Positions 1 to 5,080 of a DNA stretch of 5,080 bases are shown here, in pieces. Position numbers and translations under genes: made by a program. The notes beneath the pieces are model-generated. The model searched no databases. It saw nothing but the letters and a program-made list of their open reading frames with translations, and was not told the DNA's origin. Source of the DNA: Candidatus Aegiribacteria sp. (GTDB lineage Bacteria > Fermentibacterota > Fermentibacteria > Fermentibacterales > Fermentibacteraceae). The stretch lies in contig JAIOSX010000312.1 in assembly GCA_021107345.1 (NCBI GenBank), positions 1 through 5,080 of the forward strand, read 5' to 3'. Numbering within the stretch: the stretch's first letter is position 1; every line of letters starts with the position of its first letter.

Positions 1-294
1 GACCTGATCTCCCTCCTTGACCATGACTTTCAGGATAAGTCCCGGCAGTGGCGCCATAACCTCACCCGTTCCGGTTACAACCCCGGGAGGTGACGTCCTG
101 TCGGGAACTTCGGCAGCGTTCAGAACCTGTCGGTGTCTTTTCAATACCGGAGTTTTAGATGCTTTTTTCAGCGGGGATTCAACCTCAACCTGATAGGTTT
201 TACCGTCGAGTGTCACATCCACCGAGTTATCCATTATTCTTCCGATGTTAACAGTGTATGTTTTTCCATTAACGGTTACATTGTATTCTGGCAT
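1..294 (-). CDS. mmdC: Biotin carboxyl carrier subunit of methylmalonyl-CoA decarboxylase (partial, 3' end beyond window)
   Basis: First 98 codons of a biotin carrier protein; the gene leaves the window at position 1. By family knowledge it carries carboxybiotin from the carboxyltransferase MmdA to the membrane decarboxylase MmdB. Residues 5-17 and 26-38 are two similar beta-rich units, each containing GKTY, as is usual at the N-terminus of pump-type carriers. Residues 41-74 are a basic, proline-containing linker. From residue 75 the biotinyl fold begins with GEVMAPLPG and VKEGDQV. The biotinylated lysine (EAMKM-type motif) should lie a few residues past the edge, so it is not seen. The ATG is one base after the mmdD stop and has an AGGAG site (303-307) 8 bases upstream. 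The carrier could equally serve a propionyl-CoA carboxylase or oxaloacetate decarboxylase, but the neighbours favour methylmalonyl-CoA. Confidence 0.9.
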   Translation of the reverse strand, partial: MPEYNVTVNGKTYTVNIGRIMDNSVDVTLDGKTYQVEVESPLKKASKTPVLKRHRQVLNAAEVPDRTSPPGVVTGTGEVMAPLPGLILKVMVKEGDQV

Positions 295-295
295 T

Positions 296-700
296 TCAGC
301 GACTCCTGACTCTGTTCTGCAGCGATCCCGACTCCTGAATGAGTTCAGCCCTTCCAGCAAGTTTCCAGGGGGTATAGGGTTTTTCATGAGTTTCCCAGGT
401 CAGCTTCATATGTTCCACCTGATCCAGAAAGCAGAAGTGGGCGTGAATGGCTGCTGACACTGCTGCTATTTCATCCGGACTCATTCTTCTATCAGCTTCC
501 TTCTCTGTGAGAGAATCTTTGCCTCTGTTCAATCCGAATCTGTCCTTAATCCAGCTCTCAAGGGCAGGGAGCATAAAGGCCAGTACTACAAGCCCGGTGA
601 ATACGGTAGTCATCCCTGCCAGTGCTATTCCAATACCATTATTAAGATCGGCAGTATTCAATTGGACTGCCACAAGGATCATGGTTCCTGCCAATATCAT
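296..700 (-). CDS. mmdD: OadG-family small membrane subunit (delta) of sodium-pumping methylmalonyl-CoA decarboxylase
   Basis: A 134-residue single-pass membrane protein. In this family (OadG/MmdD) it holds the soluble carboxyltransferase to the membrane decarboxylase subunit and is needed for assembly. A hydrophobic segment at about residues 22-47 ([20 protein letters not shown]) is followed by a charged cytoplasmic linker (52-73), then a conserved-looking tail with [15 protein letters not shown] (74-88) and [10 protein letters not shown] (108-117). That tail is typical of OadG proteins next to biotin-dependent decarboxylases. Residues 1-13 are also hydrophobic, which is a little unusual. 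The ATG overlaps the mmdA stop in an ATGA, implying translational coupling; no strong ribosome binding site precedes it. Its presence is the main reason to call this cluster a membrane Na+ pump and not a soluble propionyl-CoA carboxylase. Identity rests on topology, tail motif and context, since the family is weakly conserved. Confidence 0.85.
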   Translation of the reverse strand: MILAGTMILVAVQLNTADLNNGIGIALAGMTTVFTGLVVLAFMLPALESWIKDRFGLNRGKDSLTEKEADRRMSPDEIAAVSAAIHAHFCFLDQVEHMKLTWETHEKPYTPWKLAGRAELIQESGSLQNRVRSR

Positions 701-2247
701 AACGGGATATTCCCATGCTTTTTGGGAGGTATCGTCTGCCGCTTTCCAGCAAGCATTTCAAGGGCCTTGATTATACGGAATCTTGTATTCGAAGCTATTA
801 TCACATCATCCAGATAACCCCTTGAAGCAGCGTCGTATGGGTTTGCGAATTTTTCCCGGTACTGGTCTACCAGTTCCTTCTTCCTTACAACGGGATCTTT
901 TGCCTCTTCAATATCACGGTGGAAGATAATCTCAACGGCCCCGTCAGGTCCCATAACGGCTATCTCCGCAGTGGGCCAGGCGTAGTTTATGTCCGCCCTG
1001 ATATGCTTCGAACTCATTACATCGTAAGCGCCGCCGTAGGCTTTCCTCGTTATCACAGTTATCTTGGGCACTGTCGCCTCGGCATAAGCGAAGAGAAGCT
1101 TCGCTCCGTTCCTGATTATCCCGCCGTATTCCTGCACCGTTCCGGGCATGAAACCGGGTACGTCCACAAGAGTTACCACAGGGATGTTGAATGCATCACA
1201 GAAACGGACAAAACGGGCAGCTTTCACTGAAGCGTCGTTGTCCAGAACTCCTGCAAGGTAGCAGGGCTGGTTAGCTACTATTCCAATGGAATGACCGTTC
1301 ATCCTCGCGAATCCCACGATGATGTTGGGAGCGAAGGATCGCTGGATCTCAAGAAATTCGCCGTTATCAACGATGGCTTCAATTACAGTGCGCATTTCGT
1401 AGGGTTTGTTGGGATTATCGGGAATGAACTCGTCAAGCCACATTTCCTTCCTGTCAGGCGGGTCAGTGCATGGCACCCTGATGGGATCTTCCATGTTGTT
1501 CTGCGGCATGTAGCTGATGAGCTTTCTAATAAGAAGAAGAGCTTCCCTCTCGTCTTCGCAGACAAGGCTGCATACTCCGCTGCGTTTGCTGTGAATGCCC
1601 GGTCCGCCCAGCTGTTCCTTCGTAACGTCTTCCCCGGTTACGGCTTTAACAACCGTAGGACCGGTAACAAACATGTAGCTTATGCCTTTAACCATTATCG
1701 TGAAATCAGTTATGGCGGGACTGTAGACGGCTCCTCCGGCACAGGGGCCCAGTATGGCTGAAATCTGCGGAATAACCCCGGAATAGAGTACGTTCTTCAG
1801 GAAGATCTTTCCGTACCCGGCAAGGCTCTCGATACCTTCCTGTATTCTTGCTCCGCCGGAATCGTTAAGCCCGATGAGGGGAGCGCCGTTCATAGCGGCC
1901 ATATCCATGATCTTCAGTATCTTCTCGGCAAAGGTTTCCGAAAGGCTGCCGCCAAATACGGTAAAATCATGGGAAAAGACGTACACCTGCCTTCCGTCAA
2001 TTGTACCGTAACCGGTGACCACGCCATCGCCCGGGATCTTTTTCTTCTCAAGTCCGAAACTTGTAGATCTATGGGTAACAAGCATATCAAATTCTTCGAA
2101 GCTGTCGTCATCAAGAAGCAGATCTATTCTTTCCCTTGCGGTCAGCTTGCCTTTCTCATGCTGCTTCTCAATACTTTTTTCGCCACCGCCCGCAAACGCT
2201 TTTTCTCTAAGAGCGTGGAGTTTGTCAGCCTTTTCAAGAGAACTCAT
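697..2247 (-). CDS. mmdA: Methylmalonyl-CoA decarboxylase alpha subunit / propionyl-CoA carboxylase beta-type carboxyltransferase
   Basis: A full-length 516-residue acyl-CoA carboxyltransferase. In the decarboxylase it moves the carboxyl group of (S)-methylmalonyl-CoA onto carrier biotin, releasing propionyl-CoA; the same fold runs the reverse reaction in propionyl-CoA carboxylase. The N-terminal half shows [13 protein letters not shown] (34-46), SGGARIQEG (130-138) and [12 protein letters not shown] (167-178), the first oxyanion-hole glycine region. The C-terminal half shows [10 protein letters not shown] (361-370), [11 protein letters not shown] (401-411), the second oxyanion-hole region, and the family ending [10 protein letters not shown]. 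Asp409 after GGAY seems to match the aspartate that favours propionyl/methylmalonyl substrates in characterised PccB enzymes; this alignment is from memory. The ATG lies one base after the epimerase stop, with AAGGA (2256-2260) 8 bases upstream. Sequence alone does not separate MmdA from PccB; the adjacent OadG-type gene and carrier favour MmdA. Confidence 0.95.
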   Translation of the reverse strand: MSSLEKADKLHALREKAFAGGGEKSIEKQHEKGKLTARERIDLLLDDDSFEEFDMLVTHRSTSFGLEKKKIPGDGVVTGYGTIDGRQVYVFSHDFTVFGGSLSETFAEKILKIMDMAAMNGAPLIGLNDSGGARIQEGIESLAGYGKIFLKNVLYSGVIPQISAILGPCAGGAVYSPAITDFTIMVKGISYMFVTGPTVVKAVTGEDVTKEQLGGPGIHSKRSGVCSLVCEDEREALLLIRKLISYMPQNNMEDPIRVPCTDPPDRKEMWLDEFIPDNPNKPYEMRTVIEAIVDNGEFLEIQRSFAPNIIVGFARMNGHSIGIVANQPCYLAGVLDNDASVKAARFVRFCDAFNIPVVTLVDVPGFMPGTVQEYGGIIRNGAKLLFAYAEATVPKITVITRKAYGGAYDVMSSKHIRADINYAWPTAEIAVMGPDGAVEIIFHRDIEEAKDPVVRKKELVDQYREKFANPYDAASRGYLDDVIIASNTRFRIIKALEMLAGKRQTIPPKKHGNIPL

Positions 2248-2248
2248 T

Positions 2249-2671
2249 TTAGTTTTCCTTTTCAGCTTTCGGATGTTCGCACAATTCAGTCAGTACCTTC
2301 CCGCTGTCAGCGGGGTGGACGAAGGCTATTCTTGCTCCGCCCGCTCCCTCGCGCGGGGTATTGTCTATCATTCTTATGCCTTTGTTTTTCAATGAATCTA
2401 TTTCGTCGGAAGCACTTTCAACCGAGTAGGCAATATGGTGAATTCCCTCTCCCCGCTTCTCTATTGCCCTCGCAATCGGGCTATCTTCTGATGTTGGTTC
2501 AAGGAGTTCTATTTTGGAATCCCCAATACTGAACATGGCCACGCGGACCTTCTGAGAGGGAACTTCCTCTATTCCCAGGAAAGTCAGCCCCAGATTGTCT
2601 CTGTAGAACGGTATTGAATCATCCAGGCTCTTAACCGCTATACCGATGTGATCAATTCCCTTTACACTCAT
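2249..2671 (-). CDS. mce: Methylmalonyl-CoA epimerase
   Basis: A 140-residue enzyme of the vicinal oxygen chelate (glyoxalase-like) superfamily, normal length for the family. It interconverts (R)- and (S)-methylmalonyl-CoA, linking the mutase, which makes the R form, to the decarboxylase, which uses the S form. Two beta-alpha-beta-beta-beta modules are visible. The first opens with IDHIGIAV (6-13) and includes [13 protein letters not shown] (35-47) and KIELLEPT (53-60). The second opens with GIHHIAYSV (76-84) and ends in FVHP and TELCEHP (117-133). Probable divalent-metal ligands are His8, Glu55, His79 and Glu129, by position relative to known epimerases. The ATG start has GGGAG 7 bases upstream and lies 20 bases inside the end of meaB, so translation is probably coupled. 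Family assignment is firm. Confidence 0.95.
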   Translation of the reverse strand: MSVKGIDHIGIAVKSLDDSIPFYRDNLGLTFLGIEEVPSQKVRVAMFSIGDSKIELLEPTSEDSPIARAIEKRGEGIHHIAYSVESASDEIDSLKNKGIRMIDNTPREGAGGARIAFVHPADSGKVLTELCEHPKAEKEN

Positions 2672-3632
2672 TCGTATTCTCCCGTTTATTCTTAAGAAAT
2701 CCGGAAAGCATTTCTCCTATTCCATAGGGAGTTGTCTTCCCCTCGAGAATAGATTCTATCGCCTTTTCAACACTGCCGTACCTGTTCGAAACCAGCTTTT
2801 TAGCAAGTTCTCTTCCCTTTTCACGGATAATGCTGTTAAGTATCAATGTAGTTCGTCTTCGTGCTATTTCCTTCCGTCCGGTACCAGAAGAAACGCAACT
2901 GACAATAGCATCCATCAGTTGTTCCATACCTTCCCCTGTCTGCGCGGAACATCTGACAACATGTGGTCTTTCAGTCTGATCGGGAATGAGTTCAAGACTG
3001 GCGTTCACCGACATTTCCAGTTGTTCTATACCGGGCCTGTCAGCCTTGTTAAGCACTATAATGTCCCCTATCTCCATGATCCCGGCTTTCATGGTCTGTA
3101 CCTCATCACCCAGGCCCGGAACCAGAACCAGAAGGGTTATGTCCGCAAGGGAGGCAATTTCTACTTCCGCCTGGCCAACCCCGATGGTTTCAACAATCAC
3201 CGGGTCATAGGATGCTGCAGCAAGAATTTCAAGAGCATCTCTTGTGGTTCCCGAAAGCCCTCCGAGATGACCTCTGTTTCCCATGCTTCGGATAAAAACT
3301 CCCGTATCCGAGGCGTGGTCCTGCATCCTGATCCTGTCACCCAGAAGGGCTCCACCGGAAAAGGGGGAGGAAGGATCAACGGCAATAACTCCGACTTTGT
3401 TGCCATGTCTTCTATAGTACGTTATCAGAAGGTTTGTCAGTGTACTCTTCCCGGCACCCGGGGGTCCGGTAATACCGATGGTAAGGCCTGATCTTTCAGG
3501 GTCATAGAGGGAATGCAATATCGAGTGTGCAAGAGGGTGATCGTTTTCAACCATTGAAAGAACTCTCGCCAGTCCTCTCTGGTTTCTGCTTCGTACTTTA
3601 AGTACAAGATCGTCTGCCTCGCTGGAAAGCAA
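2652..3632 (-). CDS. meaB: MeaB/ArgK-type G-protein chaperone of methylmalonyl-CoA mutase
   Basis: A cytoplasmic P-loop GTPase of the SIMIBI class. It gates cobalamin loading and protects methylmalonyl-CoA mutase from inactivation. From the chosen start it has 326 residues, close to the roughly 330 of characterised MeaB/ArgK proteins. Visible motifs are the Walker A loop GPPGAGKST (56-64), DPSSPFSGGALLGDR (86-100), SMGNRGHLGGLS (116-127), the switch-like ETIGVGQAEVEIA (148-160), and the guanine-binding NKAD (195-198). The C-terminal helices (about 255-315) match the dimerisation arm of the family. I chose the TTG at 3632 because GGAGG stands 5 bases upstream of it. The frame stays open to another TTG at 3704, which would add 24 residues and overlap the preceding gene by 38 bases, but no ribosome binding site is seen there. 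The 3' end overlaps mce by 20 bases. Confidence 0.93.
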   Translation of the reverse strand: MLSSEADDLVLKVRSRNQRGLARVLSMVENDHPLAHSILHSLYDPERSGLTIGITGPPGAGKSTLTNLLITYYRRHGNKVGVIAVDPSSPFSGGALLGDRIRMQDHASDTGVFIRSMGNRGHLGGLSGTTRDALEILAAASYDPVIVETIGVGQAEVEIASLADITLLVLVPGLGDEVQTMKAGIMEIGDIIVLNKADRPGIEQLEMSVNASLELIPDQTERPHVVRCSAQTGEGMEQLMDAIVSCVSSGTGRKEIARRRTTLILNSIIREKGRELAKKLVSNRYGSVEKAIESILEGKTTPYGIGEMLSGFLKNKRENTNECKGN

Positions 3633-3637
3633 GTTTA

Positions 3638-3642
3638 CCTCC
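3638..3642 (-). promoter_or_regulatory. Ribosome binding site that sets the meaB TTG start
   Basis: On the minus strand the five bases read GGAGG and are followed by TAAAC and then TTG at 3632. Spacing and match to the 16S anti-Shine-Dalgarno are good. The site lies in the 34-base gap after the mutase small-subunit stop (3667), as expected for a separate initiation within an operon. It supports the shorter 326-residue MeaB over the form starting at 3704. Confidence 0.7.
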
Positions 3643-3666
3643 GACCCGGTGACTTCTGCGGGTGGT

Positions 3667-4065
3667 TCAGCTAGTCTGGATTTTCTGCTCAATGAAATCC
3701 ACAACTTCTGCCGCGGGGGTTCCCGGCGTGAATATGGCTTTGAACCCCGCCTCTTTCAGCCCGGGAATATCCTCTTCCGGGATAACGCCTCCTCCGAAAA
3801 GGATTATATCCGATCCGCCTTTCTCCTTAAGAAGCCTGGCAACTTCCGGGAAGAGGTGATTATGGGCTCCGGAGAGAAGGGAGAGGCCAACAAAGTCAAC
3901 ATCTTCCTGAATTGCTGCATTGGCTATCGCTTCGGGTGTCTGGCGTATCCCGGTATAAATAACCTCCATACCGGCATCTCTCAGGGCTCTCGCTATGTAC
4001 TTTGCTCCCCGGTCATGTCCGTCAAGACCGGGTTTTCCGATAAGTACTCTTGTTTTGCGATCCAT
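3667..4065 (-). CDS. mcmA2: Methylmalonyl-CoA mutase small subunit, cobalamin-binding domain
   Basis: A 132-residue stand-alone B12-binding domain with a Rossmann-like fold. It holds adenosylcobalamin for the mutase that interconverts succinyl-CoA and (R)-methylmalonyl-CoA. The cobalamin motif is seen in order: DGHDRG (15-20) with His17 as the lower axial ligand, SLLSGAH (62-68) supplying the S-x-L part, and GGGVIP (91-96). The sequence [13 protein letters not shown] is typical of methylmalonyl-CoA mutase small subunits and not of glutamate mutase or methionine synthase. In split mutases the large TIM-barrel subunit of about 550 residues is a separate gene; it is not in this window. The ATG has GGAGG (4071-4075) 5 bases upstream. 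This is the first gene of the minus-strand operon. A related acyl-CoA mutase such as ethylmalonyl- or isobutyryl-CoA mutase is possible in principle, but the epimerase and decarboxylase genes argue for methylmalonyl-CoA. Confidence 0.94.
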   Translation of the reverse strand: MDRKTRVLIGKPGLDGHDRGAKYIARALRDAGMEVIYTGIRQTPEAIANAAIQEDVDFVGLSLLSGAHNHLFPEVARLLKEKGGSDIILFGGGVIPEEDIPGLKEAGFKAIFTPGTPAAEVVDFIEQKIQTS

Positions 4066-4095
4066 TACCGCCTCCGGTTACTTTAAATGCGTTAA

Positions 4096-4116
4096 TCCCG
4101 CTGGTTCTCAGCGGGA
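4096..4116. promoter_or_regulatory. Perfect 8-bp hairpin in the leader of the minus-strand operon
   Basis: The arms TCCCGCTG (4096-4103) and CAGCGGGA (4109-4116) pair perfectly around a 5-base loop. The element lies 20 bases upstream of the mcmA2 ribosome binding site and 33 to 53 bases before the transcribed-left promoter of the right-hand genes. Neither side has a T-run, so it is not a typical intrinsic terminator. It could be an operator dyad or a stem in the 5' leader that affects translation or mRNA stability. Function is inferred from position only. Confidence 0.55.
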
Positions 4117-4117
4117 G

Positions 4118-4146
4118 ATTCTATCAATCAGTTTTCAAATAGCTTA
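4118..4146 (-). promoter_or_regulatory. Weak candidate promoter for the mcmA2-meaB-mce-mmdADC operon
   Basis: On the minus strand TAGAAT (4123-4118) resembles a -10 box. The matching -35 position at 17 bases is TAAGCT (4146-4141), which fits poorly. Transcription from here would begin at or inside the hairpin at 4096-4116. The operon must start somewhere in this 169-base gap unless it reads through from further right, which the divergent genes make unlikely. Better left-facing boxes were not found. Confidence 0.25.
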
Positions 4147-4148
4147 CG

Positions 4149-4177
4149 TTGAAACACTTCCCGAAAGCTTTTAAAAT
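4149..4177 (+). promoter_or_regulatory. Sigma70-like promoter for the YbjN-like gene and prs
   Basis: TTGAAA (4149-4154) and TAAAAT (4172-4177) are 17 bases apart, a near-consensus arrangement for the housekeeping sigma factor. A second -10-like TATAAT follows at 4186-4191 without a good -35 box. Start of transcription would be about 50 bases before the TTG start at 4235. The -35 box forms one arm of a 6-bp dyad (4133-4154), so a regulator could act there. Confidence 0.55.
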
Positions 4178-4222
4178 CATCATAATATAATGGTCTTTAT
4201 TTTGTATGCATAATCCGAGCAT

Positions 4223-4227
4223 GGAGG
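4223..4227 (+). promoter_or_regulatory. Ribosome binding site for the TTG-initiated exported protein
   Basis: GGAGG is followed by 7 bases and then TTG at 4235. The ATG at 4221 is out of frame, and no in-frame ATG lies nearby upstream. The site makes the TTG the best start, and it places a clean signal peptide at the N-terminus. Confidence 0.75.
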
Positions 4228-4234
4228 TTTTGGT

Positions 4235-4696
4235 TTGAAGAATGTTATCCTTTTATTATCAGTCCTGGCAGCAGTTTCCTTTGCGGAAATAAGCGGCGAT
4301 ATAGTTGCCGGATACCTTGATCAGATAGGTGAAGATCTGGTCTACGAAAGAGTTGATGGCGAGTTCATGCTGCTGGCCGAAACAGAGGATGGATCTCAGA
4401 TCCCATATATGTACATTCTTGCTGACCCGGAAATGGAAGGGTGCCTTCTTGTAGCTCTTACACCCGGCATAGTGCCCGAATCCGGAGCCGAAAGAACGGC
4501 CGCTCTCGAGGTAGTTTCACAGCTTAACTGGAACAATACATGGGTCAAGTTCGCAATTGATCCGGAAATGGGAGATGTGTCGGCCATGTACACGTTTTCT
4601 ACGGAAAATGGGCTCGGATACGAGTCCTTCGCTGTGATGCTAAACCTTCTTCTTGGCACTGTAGACGAAAACTGGGAAGTACTTTCAAATATCTGA
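4235..4696 (+). CDS. Exported small protein with a YbjN-like domain, function unknown
   Basis: A 153-residue protein starting at TTG with a strong ribosome binding site. Residues 1-17 form a signal peptide: Lys2, a hydrophobic core ILLLSVLAAV, then S-F-A with probable cleavage before Glu18. The mature part is about 136 residues, acidic, with no further membrane segment. It resembles the YbjN / bacterial sensory-transduction regulator family, whose fold is like type III secretion chaperones. The clues are an alternating strand pattern, ALEVVSQLNWNNTWVKFAID (90-109) matching the family's N-x-LN...KF-x-hD region, an acidic turn EMGDV, a strand SAMYTF, and a closing amphipathic helix (about 129-150). 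DPEM occurs twice (64-67 and 109-112). Most YbjN proteins I know of are cytoplasmic, so a secretory signal is notable. The gene lies 24 bases before prs and is probably co-transcribed with it. The family call is moderate; no biochemical role can be stated. Confidence 0.8.
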   Translation: MKNVILLLSVLAAVSFAEISGDIVAGYLDQIGEDLVYERVDGEFMLLAETEDGSQIPYMYILADPEMEGCLLVALTPGIVPESGAERTAALEVVSQLNWNNTWVKFAIDPEMGDVSAMYTFSTENGLGYESFAVMLNLLLGTVDENWEVLSNI

Positions 4697-4720
4697 TTTC
4701 TGAAACAGGAGGGGATTTGA

Positions 4721-5080
4721 ATGTTCGGCAATATAGCCATATGCTGCGGTCGTGCCAGTCAGACGCTTGGATTTCGTATATGTGAGATCCTCGGTATAGA
4801 ACCCGAGCCAGTGGATTTTATTCGGTTTACCAACGGGAATCTCATGGTGAATTTCGTTGGAGAGTCTGTTCGCGAAAAAGATGTATTCGTAATTCAGTCT
4901 GGAGAAAGGTCTATCTTTCAGGACAGAGATAAGGCTTTCGGTACAGTTTCCGGTGACATTCTTGAACTCCTCCAGATGATATACGCCCTTAAGGACAGCG
5001 CGGGAAGAATAACAGCGGTAACGCCCTATTTCCCCTACGCACGAAGCGACAAGAAGGACAAACCCAGAATCGCCATAACC
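4721..5080 (+). CDS. prs: Divergent ribose-phosphate pyrophosphokinase (PRPP synthetase), partial, 3' end beyond window
   Basis: First 120 codons of a PRPP synthetase homologue. The classical enzyme transfers pyrophosphate from ATP to ribose 5-phosphate, making the precursor of nucleotides, histidine and tryptophan. Family landmarks are RFTNGN (35-40, classically RFSDGE), VGESVREKDVFVIQS (46-60), LELLQMIYALK (81-91), GRITAVTPYFPYAR (95-108) and SDKKDKPR (109-116). Differences from the classical type are notable. Asp and Glu of the ATP-binding flexible loop are Asn38 and Asn40. Gln after the PYxxYAR arginine is Ser109. About 11 extra residues (roughly 61-77) sit between VIQS and the LMELL-like helix. 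The catalytic lysine/arginine flexible region and the PRPP loop lie outside the window. The ATG has AGGAGG (4707-4712) 8 bases upstream. It may be a distinct Prs subfamily or a regulatory paralogue; the fold assignment is firm, the activity less so. Confidence 0.88.
   Translation, partial: MFGNIAICCGRASQTLGFRICEILGIEPEPVDFIRFTNGNLMVNFVGESVREKDVFVIQSGERSIFQDRDKAFGTVSGDILELLQMIYALKDSAGRITAVTPYFPYARSDKKDKPRIAIT

Noticed and set aside
1..114. Internal duplication in the biotin carrier, or a possible fusion
   Set aside because: The two GKTY-containing beta units lie at 182-282, in the usual N-terminal part of pump-type biotin carriers, followed by a linker and biotinyl domain as expected.
300..338. 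Ten-base direct repeat CGACTCCTGA at 300-309 and 329-338
   Set aside because: It falls in the Arg/Ser-rich 3' end of mmdD and the mmdC ribosome binding site. A single short repeat with no flanking structure is not evidence of a mobile or regulatory element.
1291..3491. Several long open frames on the plus strand opposite mmdA, mce and meaB (for example 1291-1761, 1969-2532 and 2919-3491)
   Set aside because: They lie antisense to genes with full family motifs, show no recognisable domain and lack consistent ribosome binding sites. They are explained by codon bias of the real genes.
4096..4116. Bidirectional intrinsic terminator
   Set aside because: The stem is strong but neither side is followed by a T-run, and the region lies between divergent gene starts, where a terminator has no obvious role.
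4186..4191. TATAAT as the main right-facing -10 box
   Set aside because: The hexamer is perfect, but at 17 bases upstream the sequence is GAAAGC, a poor -35 box. TTGAAA with TAAAAT at 17-base spacing is a better pair.
4066..4234. Cobalamin riboswitch ahead of the B12-dependent mutase operon
   Set aside because: Only 169 bases are available, shared with a divergent promoter, and I find no B12-box-like conserved core. B12-using enzymes are less often riboswitch-controlled than B12 synthesis or transport genes.
4396..4740. Open frame on the minus strand opposite the YbjN-like gene
   Set aside because: It is antisense to a gene with a signal peptide, a good ribosome binding site and family-like sequence, and has no features of its own.

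Overview
The window reads as ordinary chromosomal DNA from a bacterium that makes or uses propionate through methylmalonyl-CoA. The sequence gives no species. A Na+-pump type methylmalonyl-CoA decarboxylase cluster suggests an anaerobic, fermentative or syntrophic bacterium, probably uncultured. Moderate GC, strong GGAGG-type ribosome binding sites and at least two TTG starts are compatible with this but not diagnostic.

Minus strand, positions 4065 down to 1: six tightly packed genes form one apparent operon. In transcription order they are the cobalamin-binding small subunit of methylmalonyl-CoA mutase, the MeaB/ArgK G-protein chaperone of that mutase, methylmalonyl-CoA epimerase, the carboxyltransferase subunit MmdA, the small membrane subunit MmdD (OadG family), and the 5' part of the biotin carrier MmdC, which runs off the left edge. 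The last three follow the mmdA-D-C order known for Na+-translocating methylmalonyl-CoA decarboxylases. The membrane subunit MmdB is therefore expected just beyond position 1. Together the genes convert succinyl-CoA to (R)-methylmalonyl-CoA, then the (S) epimer, then propionyl-CoA plus CO2, with the decarboxylation energy saved as a Na+ gradient. The large catalytic mutase subunit is absent from the window and must be encoded elsewhere. Without the membrane pump the same enzymes could run the other way, as propionyl-CoA carboxylation.

Positions 4066-4234: a short divergent intergenic region. It holds a perfect 8-bp hairpin in the leader of the minus-strand operon, a good sigma70-like promoter facing right, a 6-bp dyad overlapping that promoter's -35 box, and at most a weak promoter facing left.

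Plus strand, positions 4235-5080: a small exported protein with a YbjN-like domain, beginning at TTG, is followed 24 bases later by the 5' part of a divergent phosphoribosyl-pyrophosphate synthetase that runs off the right edge. The synthetase has changes at positions that bind ATP in the classical enzyme and an extra segment of about 11 residues.

I see no tRNA, rRNA, CRISPR array, insertion sequence or phage gene. The most notable points are the combined mutase/epimerase/decarboxylase operon with a split mutase, the unusual synthetase, and the exported YbjN-like protein beside it. Nothing here clearly amounts to an undescribed system.
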